A DNA stretch of 64,000 bases. It comes from Diplonema papillatum. Taxonomy: Eukaryota > Euglenozoa > Diplonemea > Diplonemida > Diplonemidae. Positions 20,905 through 30,975 of this stretch are shown here, piece by piece. Numbering within the stretch: position 1 is the stretch's first letter; each line of letters begins with the position of its first letter. The position numbers were made by a program, and so were the translations under genes. The stretch lies in assembly GCA_030068145.1 (NCBI GenBank), contig JAPJBO010000109.1, positions 310,001-374,000 on the forward strand. Direction: 5' to 3'. The notes below the pieces were generated by a model. The model saw only the letters and a list, made by a program, of their open reading frames with translations. It had not been told where the DNA came from and did not search any database.

Positions 20905-21144
20905 CCCCTAGAAGCACCGAAGGTGCTCAAGAGGGAGAGAGAGAGATGGAGTTGACACCCAATCGATATACCTGTTGTCTCTCTTTAGGTCCTCACTCGA
21001 GGTCCGCCCTAGAAGCACCGAAGGTGCTCAAGAGGGGGGGAGAGAGAGAGAGACAAGTTGGACTTGACGCCCAATCGATATACCTGTTGTCTCTCTTCAG
21101 GTCCTCACTCGAGGTTCGCCTCTAGAAGCACCGAAGGTGCTCAA

Positions 21145-21185
<41 letters not shown>

Positions 21186-21478
21186 TTGACGCCCAATCGA
21201 TATACCTGTTGTCTCTCTTCAGGTCCTCACTCGAGGTCCGCCCCTAGAAGCACCGAAGGTGCTCAAGAGGGAGAGAGAGAGATGGAGTTGACACCCAATC
21301 GATATACCTGTTGTCTCTCTTTAGGTCCTCACTCGAGGTCCGCCCTAGAAGCACCGAAGGTGCTCAAGAGGGGGGGAGAGAGAGAGACAAGTTGGACTTG
21401 ACGCCCAATCGATATACCTGTTGTCTCTCTTCAGGTCCTCACTCGAGGTTCGCCTCTAGAAGCACCGAAGGTGCTCAA

Positions 21479-21521
<43 letters not shown>

Positions 21522-21818
21522 TTGACGCCCAATCGATATACCTGTTGTCTCTCTTCAGGTCCTCACTCGAGGTCCGCCCCTAGAAGCACCGAAGGTGCTC
21601 AAGAGGGAGAGAGAGAGATGGAGTTGACACCCAATCGATATACCTGTTGTCTCTCTTTAGGTCCTCACTCGAGGTCCGCCCTAGAAGCACCGAAGGTGCT
21701 CAAGAGGGGGGGAGAGAGAGAGACAAGTTGGACTTGACGCCCAATCGATATACCTGTTGTCTCTCTTCAGGTCCTCACTCGAGGTTCGCCTCTAGAAGCA
21801 CCGAAGGTGCTCAAGAGG

Positions 21819-21849
<31 letters not shown>

Positions 21850-21945
21850 TTGACGCCCAATCGATATACCTGTTGTCTCTCTTCAGGTCCTCACTCGAGG
21901 TCCGCCCCTAGAAGCACCGAAGGTGCTCAAGAGGGGGAGAGAGAG
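20905..21945 (+). repeat. Higher-order minisatellite, about ten units
   Basis: Each unit has AGAAGCACCGAAGGTGCTCA (hairpin GCACC-GAA-GGTGC), a GA tract, a TTGAC-CCCAATCGATATACC core, TGTTGTCTCTCTT and AGGTCCTCACTCGAGGT. Hairpin positions at about 20911, 21012, 21126, 21248, 21350, 21468, 21588, 21692, 21797 and 21914 show unit lengths of 100-122 bp. Three unit types differ in the GA tract and in ATGGAGTTGACACC, ACAAGTTGGACTTGACGCC or ATGGAGTTGACGCC, and they recur in fixed order, giving a trimeric period of about 340 bp. Confidence 0.93.
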
Positions 21946-22378
21946 AGAGAACACATAAAACACGTCAAAGGGTGCGGTGAATGCCTCAAGGGGCGCAGCG
22001 AGAACACATATAGGTGGGTGGGGAGAGACCCTGGGACTGCTAAGGCGTGACTGACCCCGTCCCTGTCCCTCCCAGGGAGCCACCCCGAATCTAGCCTGGC
22101 CCACCTGACGGTGGAGGCCCACACCCCTTTGACTTCTGTTATGTGTTCTTCCCACGAAGTGGGGGGGGAAATAAATCAAAATCCACACGTGGGGGAATAG
22201 TTGAGTTGCAGCTCTGACAAAGATACATGGAAAAAAGAAGGTGCTTTTATTCTTCGCTTTTTCCCACGAACGGGGGGGTCGGTCCTGCTTTTGGCTTTGT
22301 AGGTTCTCCCGACTCCCCAATTCGTGGTTAGCACAAACTCAAGAGGTCTAGTCAACTATTCCCTGCAGTAATAGCAAT
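21946..22378. other. Intergenic, unassigned
   Basis: No gene seen. A short GA-rich stretch continues from the array. The minus-strand frame here is mainly low-complexity. Confidence 0.4.
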
Positions 22379-23187
22379 AAATACTCGACGTAGCTGCTTC
22401 GACTCCGAATGGAAGGGGGGAATTATAGAGGTAAGGGGCAAATACAATACAAACGCAATCTGATTTGTTCTTCTCTTACACCACCGTGTGTTGTTTTCTC
22501 ACTCAGGACTTTTGACCTGTTGTGTTTGTGTGATTTGTCGTGTAGGGGTAGACCCGCATGACCTCACGTCCGTTCAACACGTGGTTCGGTAGTTACAGCA
22601 CTTGGGATCCCTTCTGTTCTTTGTCGGGCAGCATCGTCGAGCATTTCCTTTCAAGCTGGCGCTTATGTAAAAAAAAAATCCAAAAAAAACATACCGTGTG
22701 GAAAACCACACGTTCCACACGTGGAGCGTAAGCCCTGCTCGCTAGAGTGCTTAACTTTTGAATTTCAAACTTACCTAACACCTCTGAAGATTCGGAAAAC
22801 TAAAAGGTCTGTTTAGTTCTTTTGGAATTCGCCTTCCGTACGCAAATTTGAAGTCTTTTTCTTTATCCTTGCTTTGCACTGTGCGGTCGTTGTGTTTACA
22901 TAAGCGCCAGCTTGAAAGGAAATGCGCGACGATGCTGCCCGACAAAGAACAGAAGGGATCCCAAGTGCTGTAACTACCGAACCACGTGTTGAACGGACGT
23001 GAGGTCATGCGGGTCTACCCCTACACGACAAATCACACAAACACAACAGGTCAAAAGTCCTGAGTGAGAAAATAACACACGGTTGTGTAAGCGAAGAACA
23101 AATCAGATTGCGTTTGTATTGTATTTGCCCCTTACCTCTATATTTCCCCCCTTCCATTCGGAGTCGAAGCAGCTACGTCGAGTATTT
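22379..23187. mobile_element. Large inverted repeat (two head-to-head family R2 units)
   Basis: Arm 22379-22678 and the reverse-complement arm 22891-23187 are about 300 bp each and nearly identical. They begin AAATACTCGACGTAGCTGC and run to GGCGCTTATGTAAAAAAA next to a 212 bp centre. A single unit occurs at 43951-44220 (minus), a shorter one at 51461-51594 and a fragment at 709-767, so the inverted pair is two insertions or a foldback form of a mobile unit. It contains no protein. Confidence 0.85.
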
Positions 23188-23406
23188 TTCGCTGTCAATC
23201 GCCGAGGGGCCCTACTGACTTTCACGGGTGGAAGTCCTCATGCTTTCTCGAGGAGACAGTGTAACCATTCGATACGAATCAAGTAGCACACTCGTCCTGA
23301 CACTTGCTGAGCGCAGTCTGTAAATTTGTTGCATTAGTGTGATTGTCAGGCCTTCGACTACCCTGAGCAACGCACTATGCACACTCCGTGTCTACGGGGG
23401 GGGATT
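23188..23406. repeat. Intergenic with GTTGCATTAGTGTG block
   Basis: 23318-23395 repeats TTTGTTGCATTAGTGTGATT and CTACCCTGAGCAACGCACTA, found also at 12096-12150 and 24507-24580. It is flanked by different sequence each time. Confidence 0.65.
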
Positions 23407-23662
23407 GCGAGCGTGCTTGGAATGGATGCCCAACACCGCACTGGTCCTGTCTGCGGGTTTCGGTCCTTTAAGCCATGAACACATGAGGCGGACCATCATC
23501 AGCGCGGAACCTGAGTGTCTGCAGACAGGGCAGCGGTGTGAGTATGTTTTGTCAGGCGGCTGTTTGTAGATCGTCCCAGCCAGGACCACCCGTGCTACCA
23601 GAGCACAGGCAAATCCGTCACGGGGAGAAGGCCCCCGTGTCTGAGCTATCAGTTAAAAAACC
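23407..23662 (+). repeat. Family R3 copy (about 300 bp dispersed repeat)
   Basis: The core runs from GCGTGCTTGGAATGG through GGCGGACCATCATCAGCGCG and GAGTGTCTGCAGACAGG to GGGGAGAAGGCCCC. Better copies are at 33226-33533 and 57238-57535, an inverted one at 36730-36943 and a partial one at 56405-56565. The minus strand of each copy has a short open frame with CPVCRHSGSALMMVRLM. Its conservation is explained by recent copying of the DNA. Confidence 0.75.
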
Positions 23663-23847
23663 GTTAGTGAGGACACTGCCTCTCATGCATGGTTGATGCT
23701 AGCATCAAGTCTTCTTCGAAGAAACTGTAAAAATAGAAAAGGGAAAAATTGGGAGTGGCGTACACGGCCCCCACCGCCCTCATTTGCCAGTCTTTGGTTT
23801 CACGGTTGACGAGGTGGTGATCCTTCTGTCCTCCTGGAGCCTACAAA
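23663..23847. other. Intergenic, unassigned
   Basis: Nothing recognised. Confidence 0.4.
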
Positions 23848-24993
23848 TCTGGAGGCGGCCTACGAGTGGATGTCATTGTGGCCTCCCGGCCGGAGCCATC
23901 GTTGGATGACCCTTCGCTCGTTTCCTCGCGTTTGCGTCGGTTCGCATTGGGCGGCGTTCGTCGGGCGGGGGGTTCGTCGGGCGGGGGTGTTGGCCCGGAG
24001 TTGCGGCGTTGGCAGTTGAGTGCAGTCGTACATTTGTTGCATTAGTGTGTGGGCCTTTGAAGCGTGGATGATGCCTCTCGCGCTGCTCCCCTTGAGGTTC
24101 CTGGCTCATGCCTAAGCGCCGCCGCCCGGGTTAAGGGGTTGCGGCATCAGGCGTGGGCCAGGGCCAGGGAGGCTGTTCGGAGGGGTCACCACCCACCGTT
24201 CGCGGGCTTCGTTACTTCACTGCCCCCGGCTCTCCCCGGCCTTCGTCATCCCGGGGGAGGGTTCCACGGCCATCTCCCCCCGCGTGGGGAATGGACTGGT
24301 GCTGTGCCGCGGGTCCTTCCGTGCGTCCTCGCGACGTCGCCGCTGTCGATGTCACTGCCGCTGTTGCTGCCGCTGCAGCCGCTGTCGGGCGGTTGGTTGA
24401 CGATCCCGGTCTGCACCCCTCCCGTTGCGCGTCGGCTTTCTTCTTCTCGGCGTTCGCTAGGACGTCCCAAAGGTGGCGGCTGCCGCCGCCGCGTGCGCGA
24501 CGGTGAATTTGTTGCATTAGTGTGATTGTCAGGCCTTCGACTACCCTGAGCAACGCACTATGCACACTCCGTGTCTACGTCACAGCAGATGGAACGCGTC
24601 TGTTACGTCGCCGCGGAGGCGGCCTACGAGTGGATGTCATTGTGGCCTCCCGGCCGGAGCCATCGTTGGATGACCCTTCGCTCGTTTCCTCGCGTTTGCG
24701 TCGGTTCGCGCGTCGGATGGACGCAGCCGGGGGCTGCGCATTGGGCGGCGTTCGTCGGGCGGGGGTGTTGGCCCGGAGTTGCGGCGTTGGCAGTTGAGTG
24801 CAGTCGTACATTTGTTGCATTAGTGTGTGGGCCTTTGAAGCGTGGATGATGCCTCTCGCGCTGCTCCCCTTGAGGTTCCTGGCTCATGCCTAAGCGTCGC
24901 CGCCCGGGTTAAGGGGTTGCGGCATCAGGCGTGGGCCAGGGCCAGGGAGGCTGTTCGGAGGGGTCACCACCCACCGTTCGCGGGCTTCGTTAC
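23848..24993 (+). repeat. Tandem segmental duplication, 770 bp apart
   Basis: 23850-24212 and 24617-24993 are nearly identical over about 360 bp, from GGCGGCCTACGAGTGGATGT to CACCGTTCGCGGGCTTCGTT. They differ by small indels (for example CGTCGGATGGACGCAGCC is present only in the second). The piece between, 24213-24616, holds GC-rich unique sequence and the GTTGCATTAGTGTG block at 24507-24580. Frames are open on both strands because of GC content. No protein family is recognised. Confidence 0.85.
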
Positions 24994-25065
24994 GGAGAAA
25001 GAATTGCGCATGGTACCCCCGAAACCCGAAGTAACCCCCACGTAAGTAAACCCCGAACTCCGCAC

Positions 25066-25170
25066 AAACTACGCGTGTTTTGGGAGAAGATTAGCCAAAC
25101 GAGCATATTCACTCTATCATCCATAGCAGCCTAATCCTCCCCCGGCACGTACAAACAAAAATGGCACTTA
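25066..25170 (-). repeat. Dispersed repeat, inverted copy of 33800-33905
   Basis: CTAATCCTCCCCCGGCACGT with ATATTCACTCTATCA and GAGAAGATTAGCC match the complement of the segment at 33800-33905. Confidence 0.65.
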
Positions 25171-25592
25171 CTCGGAACTGATAACCTTGCGACTTTGCGT
25201 ACTTGGCAGAATTGTGCACCCCCAAGGCGCGGGCAAGCACCAGGTTCGCGATATACTCAGCTCGACCCCTGGATGTCGCTGTCATAGAAGGCTGCAGGAC
25301 CGCCACTGGTGCAGTCACGCCGGTGACTACCTGAGACGCCCTCCCCGGTGCCCCAGGTTTTAGGGTGCAAATTCGCTTCGGGATCCGTCTGTCATTTACC
25401 CGTTCCAGCTTTAGTCCAGTTCAACAATATTTCCAATTTTACGGTAAGAATAAGTAAGGGAGAGAGAGAGAGACGAGTTAGAGTGCAGGGACCATCTCTC
25501 GTAGTACGGTACAGTGTTGGCACCCGGCGCTTATTACTGATACTTGATGGCGACTGTCTTGTTTTCTCGCGATGGCTGGCCCTCCGGCACTT
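25171..25592. other. 3' flank of PLAT gene with GA-linked repeat block
   Basis: At 25453-25515 a GA run is followed by CGAGTTAGAGTGCAGGGACC, the terminal block of the CT-tailed element. Only about 60 bp of the element is present. The rest is unassigned. Confidence 0.55.
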
Positions 25593-27116
25593 CTACTGCA
25601 CGGTCTGCGTGTAGGGGCCCTCCTCGATCCACCTGTTGAAGGTGGCGCGCTCGCCGTTGACTTCGATGTAGTCCAGGTCCCAATCGGACCCGTGATACTT
25701 CCCGTCGCTCTCGACTGTCAGGCTGAAGATGGATCCGACGTCGCGGCCGTAAAAAGCGAGACTGTCCGTGTCACCGTTCTCGAAGGCGTCTCCCGACAGC
25801 CGCGGGTTCAGCAAAACAGCGCGGGTGGCCACGCCCAGCGAGCCGACGACGGTCAGTCGGATGTTCGAGTCGGTGCCGGCGCCGCTCCGCGTGCCGGTCT
25901 TCACCGTGACGGAGTACGTCTTACCCTGGGTGAAGCCGGCGTTGAATGACGAGCCAGATTCCAACCAGCGGTCGAACACCGCAATCTGACTCCCTACCTT
26001 GACATGCTCCGCGTACCAGTCGTTCCCGTTCAGCAGGCTGACGCTCGCGCTTTGGACGGTTTGAAGCGCCGCCGTCGACACGACGACCACGGTGTCGACG
26101 CCGTCTTTGTCGGGCGACTCCAAAAGCGCATCACCTGCGGCGTAGCCGCCGGTCCCTGAGCCGTACAGGACGATGGCGATATCGCCGTTGGTCCCCGCGC
26201 TGTCCACGTGCCCAGTCTTCACATCGACGGTGCGGCTCCTGCTGAGCACGGGCGGCGGGGTCCAGATTGAGTCGCTGTGCACTTTGCTGCGCACTGCGAG
26301 GCGCTGGGTGCCGACCGCCAGGACGGCGTCGTGGAAGATCTCGACGAAGCTGCTGTCGCTGGCGACCCACCCCCTCACGAACTCGCCGACGATTTGCCCG
26401 TTCGTGTGGTGCGGCTGCGCGGGGTGCACGTAGTCGGCGATCGTGCTCTCCAGCTTGTTCGTCCACGTGAACACCTGCTTGAACCCGTACTCGCTGTGCG
26501 GGTTGTTCCCCGCGTTTATGCCCGCCAGCGTGTTCTTGTAGTTCAAGATCGAGTTTCCGCACGTCGCCACCGACCGCTTCACGCCGTCGTCCTTCAGCTT
26601 CTGCAGCACCGCCGGCACCTGATCTTCCTCGCCGTTAACGAACGCAACTCCGACGCCCAGGTTCGCAGTGTTGGCCAGCGCCGTCTTGATCGCCTCGTAG
26701 CCCTTCGCATCGTCAAGGACGTCGTCCAGCGGGCACTCAAAGAACACGCCGATGTCCGTCGGCATCGCTTCCACGACTGCGTCGACCACTTTGCTCAGGT
26801 TCCCCTCGTTCGGCGTCTTCACGTCCAGCCACAGCACCGTGAAAGACTCGGCACTCCCCGCCTTGGCTGCGAGCTCAGCGAGCCAGTCCTCCACGTCGGG
26901 TCCGTTTTCCGCGGAATCGTGCTGCACGGCCCAGAAGCCCCTGTCGGCGTCCCACATCAGGTCGCACTCGACGTTCGCCCCGGCGGCCACTGCGGTCGCG
27001 ACCCCTGCGACGGTGTTGACCCTGTGGGCAAACACGTACTGCGGCTGCCGCCCATCGGCTGCGCACACGGCGGCCACAAGCACCGCCGCCACCGCTGCAT
27101 ATTGAAGGTGTTTCAT
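25593..27116 (-). CDS. Secreted GDPD/SMaseD-like phosphodiesterase with two PLAT domains
   Basis: The 507-residue protein starts with a signal peptide (1-20). Residues about 26-245 resemble the barrel shared by glycerophosphodiester phosphodiesterases and sphingomyelinase D. His31 (FAHRVN), Glu51 and Asp53 (VECDLMW), His66 (VQHD), and Asp98 and Lys100 (WLDVKTP) correspond to the catalytic and metal set of that superfamily, so it looks active. Two PLAT/LH2 beta-sandwich domains follow at about 295-385 and 399-498 (each has a TVxVKTG strand and ends FxRWxExG). They normally direct enzymes to membranes or lipids. It likely cleaves phospholipid head groups outside the cell. Whether it prefers sphingomyelin, lysolipids or glycerophosphodiesters cannot be read from sequence. 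The start at 27116 is chosen over 27179 because it begins the signal peptide. There are no introns. Confidence 0.85.
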   Translation of the reverse strand: MKHLQYAAVAAVLVAAVCAADGRQPQYVFAHRVNTVAGVATAVAAGANVECDLMWDADRGFWAVQHDSAENGPDVEDWLAELAAKAGSAESFTVLWLDVKTPNEGNLSKVVDAVVEAMPTDIGVFFECPLDDVLDDAKGYEAIKTALANTANLGVGVAFVNGEEDQVPAVLQKLKDDGVKRSVATCGNSILNYKNTLAGINAGNNPHSEYGFKQVFTWTNKLESTIADYVHPAQPHHTNGQIVGEFVRGWVASDSSFVEIFHDAVLAVGTQRLAVRSKVHSDSIWTPPPVLSRSRTVDVKTGHVDSAGTNGDIAIVLYGSGTGGYAAGDALLESPDKDGVDTVVVVSTAALQTVQSASVSLLNGNDWYAEHVKVGSQIAVFDRWLESGSSFNAGFTQGKTYSVTVKTGTRSGAGTDSNIRLTVVGSLGVATRAVLLNPRLSGDAFENGDTDSLAFYGRDVGSIFSLTVESDGKYHGSDWDLDYIEVNGERATFNRWIEEGPYTQTVQ

Positions 27117-27284
27117 ATTTTTTTGGATGGTGGAGAATACCTGGAAAACGGAGTTCCTTGACGAATGGCACCGGACCAAATCCGGATTGCCGGCTGATTA
27201 AATTTCGAGCCTTTTTTTAACTGGACAGGATCAGCCGATTTTCAACCGTACAAACTTTGACTGTGCAAGCCTACCCTGCATTTC
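27117..27284. other. 5' flank of the PLAT gene
   Basis: On the gene strand an A-run (CCAAAAAAATATG) directly precedes the start. There is an A-rich leader here and before the transporter start. No promoter is recognised. Confidence 0.35.
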
Positions 27285-28980
27285 AAGTTCACACTGCTAA
27301 CTACTACCCAACTACTTATGAAACGGTCCACGGAATAAGCCGGCAGCTGTTCAACGGCTTGGCGGGCCGTGAGAGTACTCCCCCTCATGGCAGGTGAAAC
27401 TGGGTATGTTACAATTTCGGGTTCGTGTTCAGGGCCATCGACAATCTTCACAGCTGCATGCCACCACGTAACCCAGTCTCCTTGCCACGATAGGGCCGCT
27501 TGACAACAACGCCACCAGAGGCGGATGCTCTTCATCAACGGCGCTACGACTACTTTATACGCAATTCCTCCAACTACTTATGAAACGGTGCCAGCTGCCG
27601 GAAAGCCGGCAGCTGGCGGCCCAAGAGACTATATCAAGCGAAACTGGGTATGTGTAAATTCCGGGTTCGTGTTTAGGGCCATCGGCAATCTTCACAGCTG
27701 CATGCCTCCACGTAACCCAGCCTGCTTGCCAGGGTAGGGCCGCTCGACAACAACGCCACCAGAGGCGGATGCTCTTCATCAACGGCGCTACAACTACTTT
27801 ATACGCAATTCCTCCAACTACTTATGAAACGGTGCCAGCTGCCGGAAAGCCGGCAGCTGCTCAACGGCTTGGCGGCCCAAGAGACTATATCAAGCGAAAC
27901 TGGGTATGTGACAATTCCGGGTTCGTGTTTAGGGCCATCGGCAATCTTCACAGCTGCATGCCTCCACGTAACCCAGTCTCCTTGCCACGATAGGGCCGCT
28001 CGACAACAACGCCACCAGAGGCGGATGCTCTTCATCAACGGTGCTACAACTACTTTATACGCAATTCCTCCAACTACTTATGAAACGGTGCCAGCTGCCG
28101 GAAAGCCGGCAGCTGCTCAACGGCTTGGCGGCCCAAGAGACTATATCAAGCGAAACTGGGTATGTGTCAATTCCGGGTTCGTGTTTAGGGCCATCGGCAA
28201 TCTTCACAGCTGCATGCCTCCACGTAACCCAGTCTCCTTGCCACTATAGGGCCGCTCGACAACAACGCCACCAGAGGAGGATGCTCTTCATCAACGGCGC
28301 TACGACTACTTTATACGCAATTCCTCCAACTACTTATGAAACGGTGCCAGCTGCCCGAAAGCCGGCAGCTGCTCAACGGCTTGGCGGCCCAAGAGACTAT
28401 ATCAAGCGAAACTGGGTATGTGTCAATTCCGGGTTCGTGTTTAGGGCCATCGGCAATCTTCACAGCTGCATGCCTCCACGTAACCCAGCCTGCTTGCCAG
28501 GGTAGGGCCGCTCGACAACAACGCCACCAGAGGCGGATGCTCTTCATCAACGGTGCTACAACTACTTTATACGCAATTCCTCCAACTACTTATGAAACGG
28601 TGCCAGCTGCCGGAAAGCCGGCAGCTGCTCAACGGCTTGGCGGCCCAAGAGACTATCAAGTGAAACTGGGTATGTGACAATTCCGGGTTCGTGTTTAGGG
28701 CCATCGGCAATCTTCACAGCTGCATGCCTCCACGTAACCCAGCCTGCTTGCAAGGGTAGGGCCACTCGACACCAACCCCACCAGAGGCGGATGCTCTTCA
28801 TCAACGGCGCTACAACTACTCTGAACGCAACTCCTCTAACTTCCGGTGCCACGGAATCAGTGGCGGCCCTGGGATTACTCCTATCATGCGGCGCGTTATG
28901 TATCAAGTGAAACTGGGTATGTTACAATTCCGGGTTCGTGTTTAGGGCCATCGACAATCTTGCAGCATGCCTCGACTGGG
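27285..28980 (+). repeat. 256 bp satellite, about six and a half units
   Basis: Unit starts marked by CTTATGAAACGGT lie at about 27316, 27579, 27823, 28079, 28335 and 28591. Spacing is 256 bp except where 12 bp (GCTCAACGGCTT) is missing. A diverged unit follows to about 28980. Each unit holds the hairpin CAGCTGCCGG-AAAG-CCGGCAGCTG. Frames are open on both strands (GLAAQETI on plus, WAAKPLSSCRLSGSW on minus) but are interrupted at unit junctions, so coding is unlikely. Confidence 0.95.
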
Positions 28981-29388
28981 TTTGGTGGCGTGACCTCCTA
29001 GCCTGTTTCTCTCACCATTCAGCGGCTATCCAGGGGGGCCACCCTATCGTAAGTGCAACTCGTTTAGGTTTCTTCCTTTCGTGTTCAATTCGTTCTTAGT
29101 TAAGATCGTCAACGAGCGAAGCGCACAAAGCATTCCTCCACGTAACCCAGCCTGCCTACATGGTGCTGCTGCCTCCGGACCTCTCGGCAGAGACCCTGGT
29201 ACGCGTGTATGTAAACAGCGCGAGAGAAAAAGCGAAAAATCCCTCAGAATTGTGAGCTCGAGAAGGGCCTCCGCGCTTGCAGCGAGCGAAGAGGAACGAA
29301 AAACAAGGCGAAGAAAAGAAGGATGGGGGGGAGAGATGGGGAATACCTGGCTGGGGGGGCGGGGGGGATCCTTTCCACAACATTTATG
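28981..29388. repeat. Intergenic with repeat shared with 19752-19850
   Basis: 28980-29060 opens GGTTTGGTGGCGTGACCTCC. From 29061 to 29388 no gene is seen. The region is purine-rich near 29280-29370. Confidence 0.5.
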
Positions 29389-30138
29389 TACACGGTGAAC
29401 TCCAGCAACTTTCTCGAGCTAAAGTCCGGCCTCAAATGCGGGTGGTGTGTACACCTGGAAATAGGGTGTGCACACCTGGAAATAGGGTGTGCACACCAGG
29501 AAATATGGGTGTGCACACCTGGAAACAGGGTGTGCACACCTGGAAATAGGGTGTGCACACCTGGAAATAGGGTGTGCACACCAGGAAATATGGGTGTGCA
29601 AACCTGGAAATAGGGTGTGCACACCTGGAAATAGGGTGTGCACACCAGGAAATATGGGTGTGCAAACCTGGAAATAGGGTGTGCACACCTGGAGATAGGG
29701 TGTGCACACCCGGAAATAGGGTGTGCACACCTGGAAATATGGGTGTGCACACTAGGAAATATGGGTGTGCACACCTGGAAATATGGGTGTGCACACCTGG
29801 AAACAGGGTGTGCACACCTGGAAATAGGGTGTGCACACCAGGAAATATGGGTGTGCACACCTGGGAATAGGGTGTGCACACCTGGAAATAGGGTGTGCAC
29901 ACCCGGAAATAGGGTGTGCACACCTGGAAATAGGGTGTGCACACTAGGAAATATGGGTGTGCACACCTGGAAATATGGGTGTGCACACCTGGAAATATGG
30001 GTGTGCACACCTGGAAACAGGGTGTGCACACCTGGAAATAGGGTGTGCACACCAGGAAATATGGGTGTGCACACCTGGGAATAGGGTGTGCACACCCGCA
30101 TTTGGACTCGAGCAAAAGTTGCTGGAGCTCGCCGTGTA
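29389..30138. mobile_element. 21-22 bp palindromic minisatellite inside inverted repeats
   Basis: About 30 units of CTGGAAATAGGGTGTGCACA-C (21 bp) or its 22 bp variant with ATATGGG span about 29452-30095. Each carries the dyad GTGTGCACAC. The array is bounded by inverted repeats: 29389-29455 (TACACGGTGAACTCCAGCAA to CAAATGCGGGTG) and 30085-30138 in complement (CACCCGCATTTGGACTCGAG to GCCGTGTA). The long open frames across it on both strands are products of the repeat. This arrangement looks like a foldback-type element or an array captured by one. Confidence 0.88.
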
Positions 30139-30169
30139 GAACACTGCCTCTCTGAAGCTAACATAAGTT

Positions 30170-30424
30170 AAACCTGCAGTCCATGACTGGTAAAACGCGA
30201 GGCCATCATCCCATGACTGGACAAACGACTTGTTAAACGCAAGTCACACAGCCACGGCGGGTTAAACGAGAAACGACTGGTTGAAAGCGCAGTCATCAGC
30301 ACATGGCCGGCCCACCGTGAGAGGGGTTTGGGGTGGGGGAAGAATACAGACAGCAGAAAAAGAAAAGCGGGCGAGCTAAAAAGAAATAATAATAATAATA
30401 AAAAAGCGAAACCGGCTCTCTCTC
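30170..30424. other. Intergenic with short degenerate repeats
   Basis: Phrases like CATGACTGG, GTTAAACG and AACGACTGGTT recur at 20-30 bp intervals to about 30310. Then comes A-rich sequence with an AAT run at 30388-30402. There is no gene. Confidence 0.4.
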
Positions 30425-30790
30425 TTGAACGCTTACGCCCGTCTCCAACGAAACCCAGATTCACCTGTGTTTCGTGGGGCTCCGGCACATCCACCTCCTT
30501 GCAATTTCGCACCTGGCAGTCTGCCCCGGTTGAAAGCGAGGAATAATATGAGCAGGAAGCAGCTGTTGGCAGCCTTGTTTGCTGTCCGGAGCCGAAACCC
30601 GGTGTATCTTGAACGCTCACGCCCGAACCCAGATTCACCTGTGTTTTGTGGGGGGGCTCCGGCATCCACCTCCTTTGCAATTTCAGTCTGCCCCGGTTGA
30701 AAGCGAGGAACAACATGAGGCAGCAGCTGTTGGCAGGGCCTTGTCGCTGTCCGGAGCCGAAACCCAGCGACAACGCTGCACAGGTGGCAA
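30425..30790 (+). repeat. Tandem duplication containing R1 fragments
   Basis: Two units, about 30425-30608 and 30609-30785, each hold part of family R1 (ACCCAGATTCACCTGTGTTT) followed by CTGCCCCGGTTGAAAGCGAG and GCTGTCCGGAGCCGAAACCC. The R1 part was therefore present before duplication. Confidence 0.7.
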
Positions 30791-30867
30791 CATCCGCCGC
30801 GCGAGCGGCGTAACTCGTCTCCGCGGACTTTGGATCGATCGACTACGTTTCTACCACTACCGAGCAG

Positions 30868-30945
30868 GGAGTGTCAGACTAGACTAGCCCACCCGAAGGC
30901 GGTTGATTTCGTTCGGCAGACGACTGCCGGAGGAAGTTGCTTGGT
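30868..30945 (+). repeat. Dispersed repeat, CCCGAAGGCGGTTGATT family
   Basis: Shares TGTCAGACTA, CCCGAAGGCGGTTGATT and GGAAGTTGCTTGG with 6330-6400 and 54757-54832. Confidence 0.65.
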
Positions 30946-30975
30946 TCCCTTTTTTTTCATTTTTGCGACAGAGAG

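Noticed and set aside
24064-24525. 153-codon GC-rich open frame
   Set aside because: It spans a duplicated segment and unique sequence, has no domain, and several overlapping frames on both strands are equally open.
29389-30138. CRISPR array
   Set aside because: Units are contiguous with no unique spacers, and the context is eukaryotic.
29244-30164. 306-codon minus-strand open frame of repeated Val-His-Thr-Leu-Phe-Pro-Gly units
   Set aside because: It is a by-product of the 21-22 bp minisatellite. Several frames on both strands are open and the unit length varies, so no single frame is maintained.
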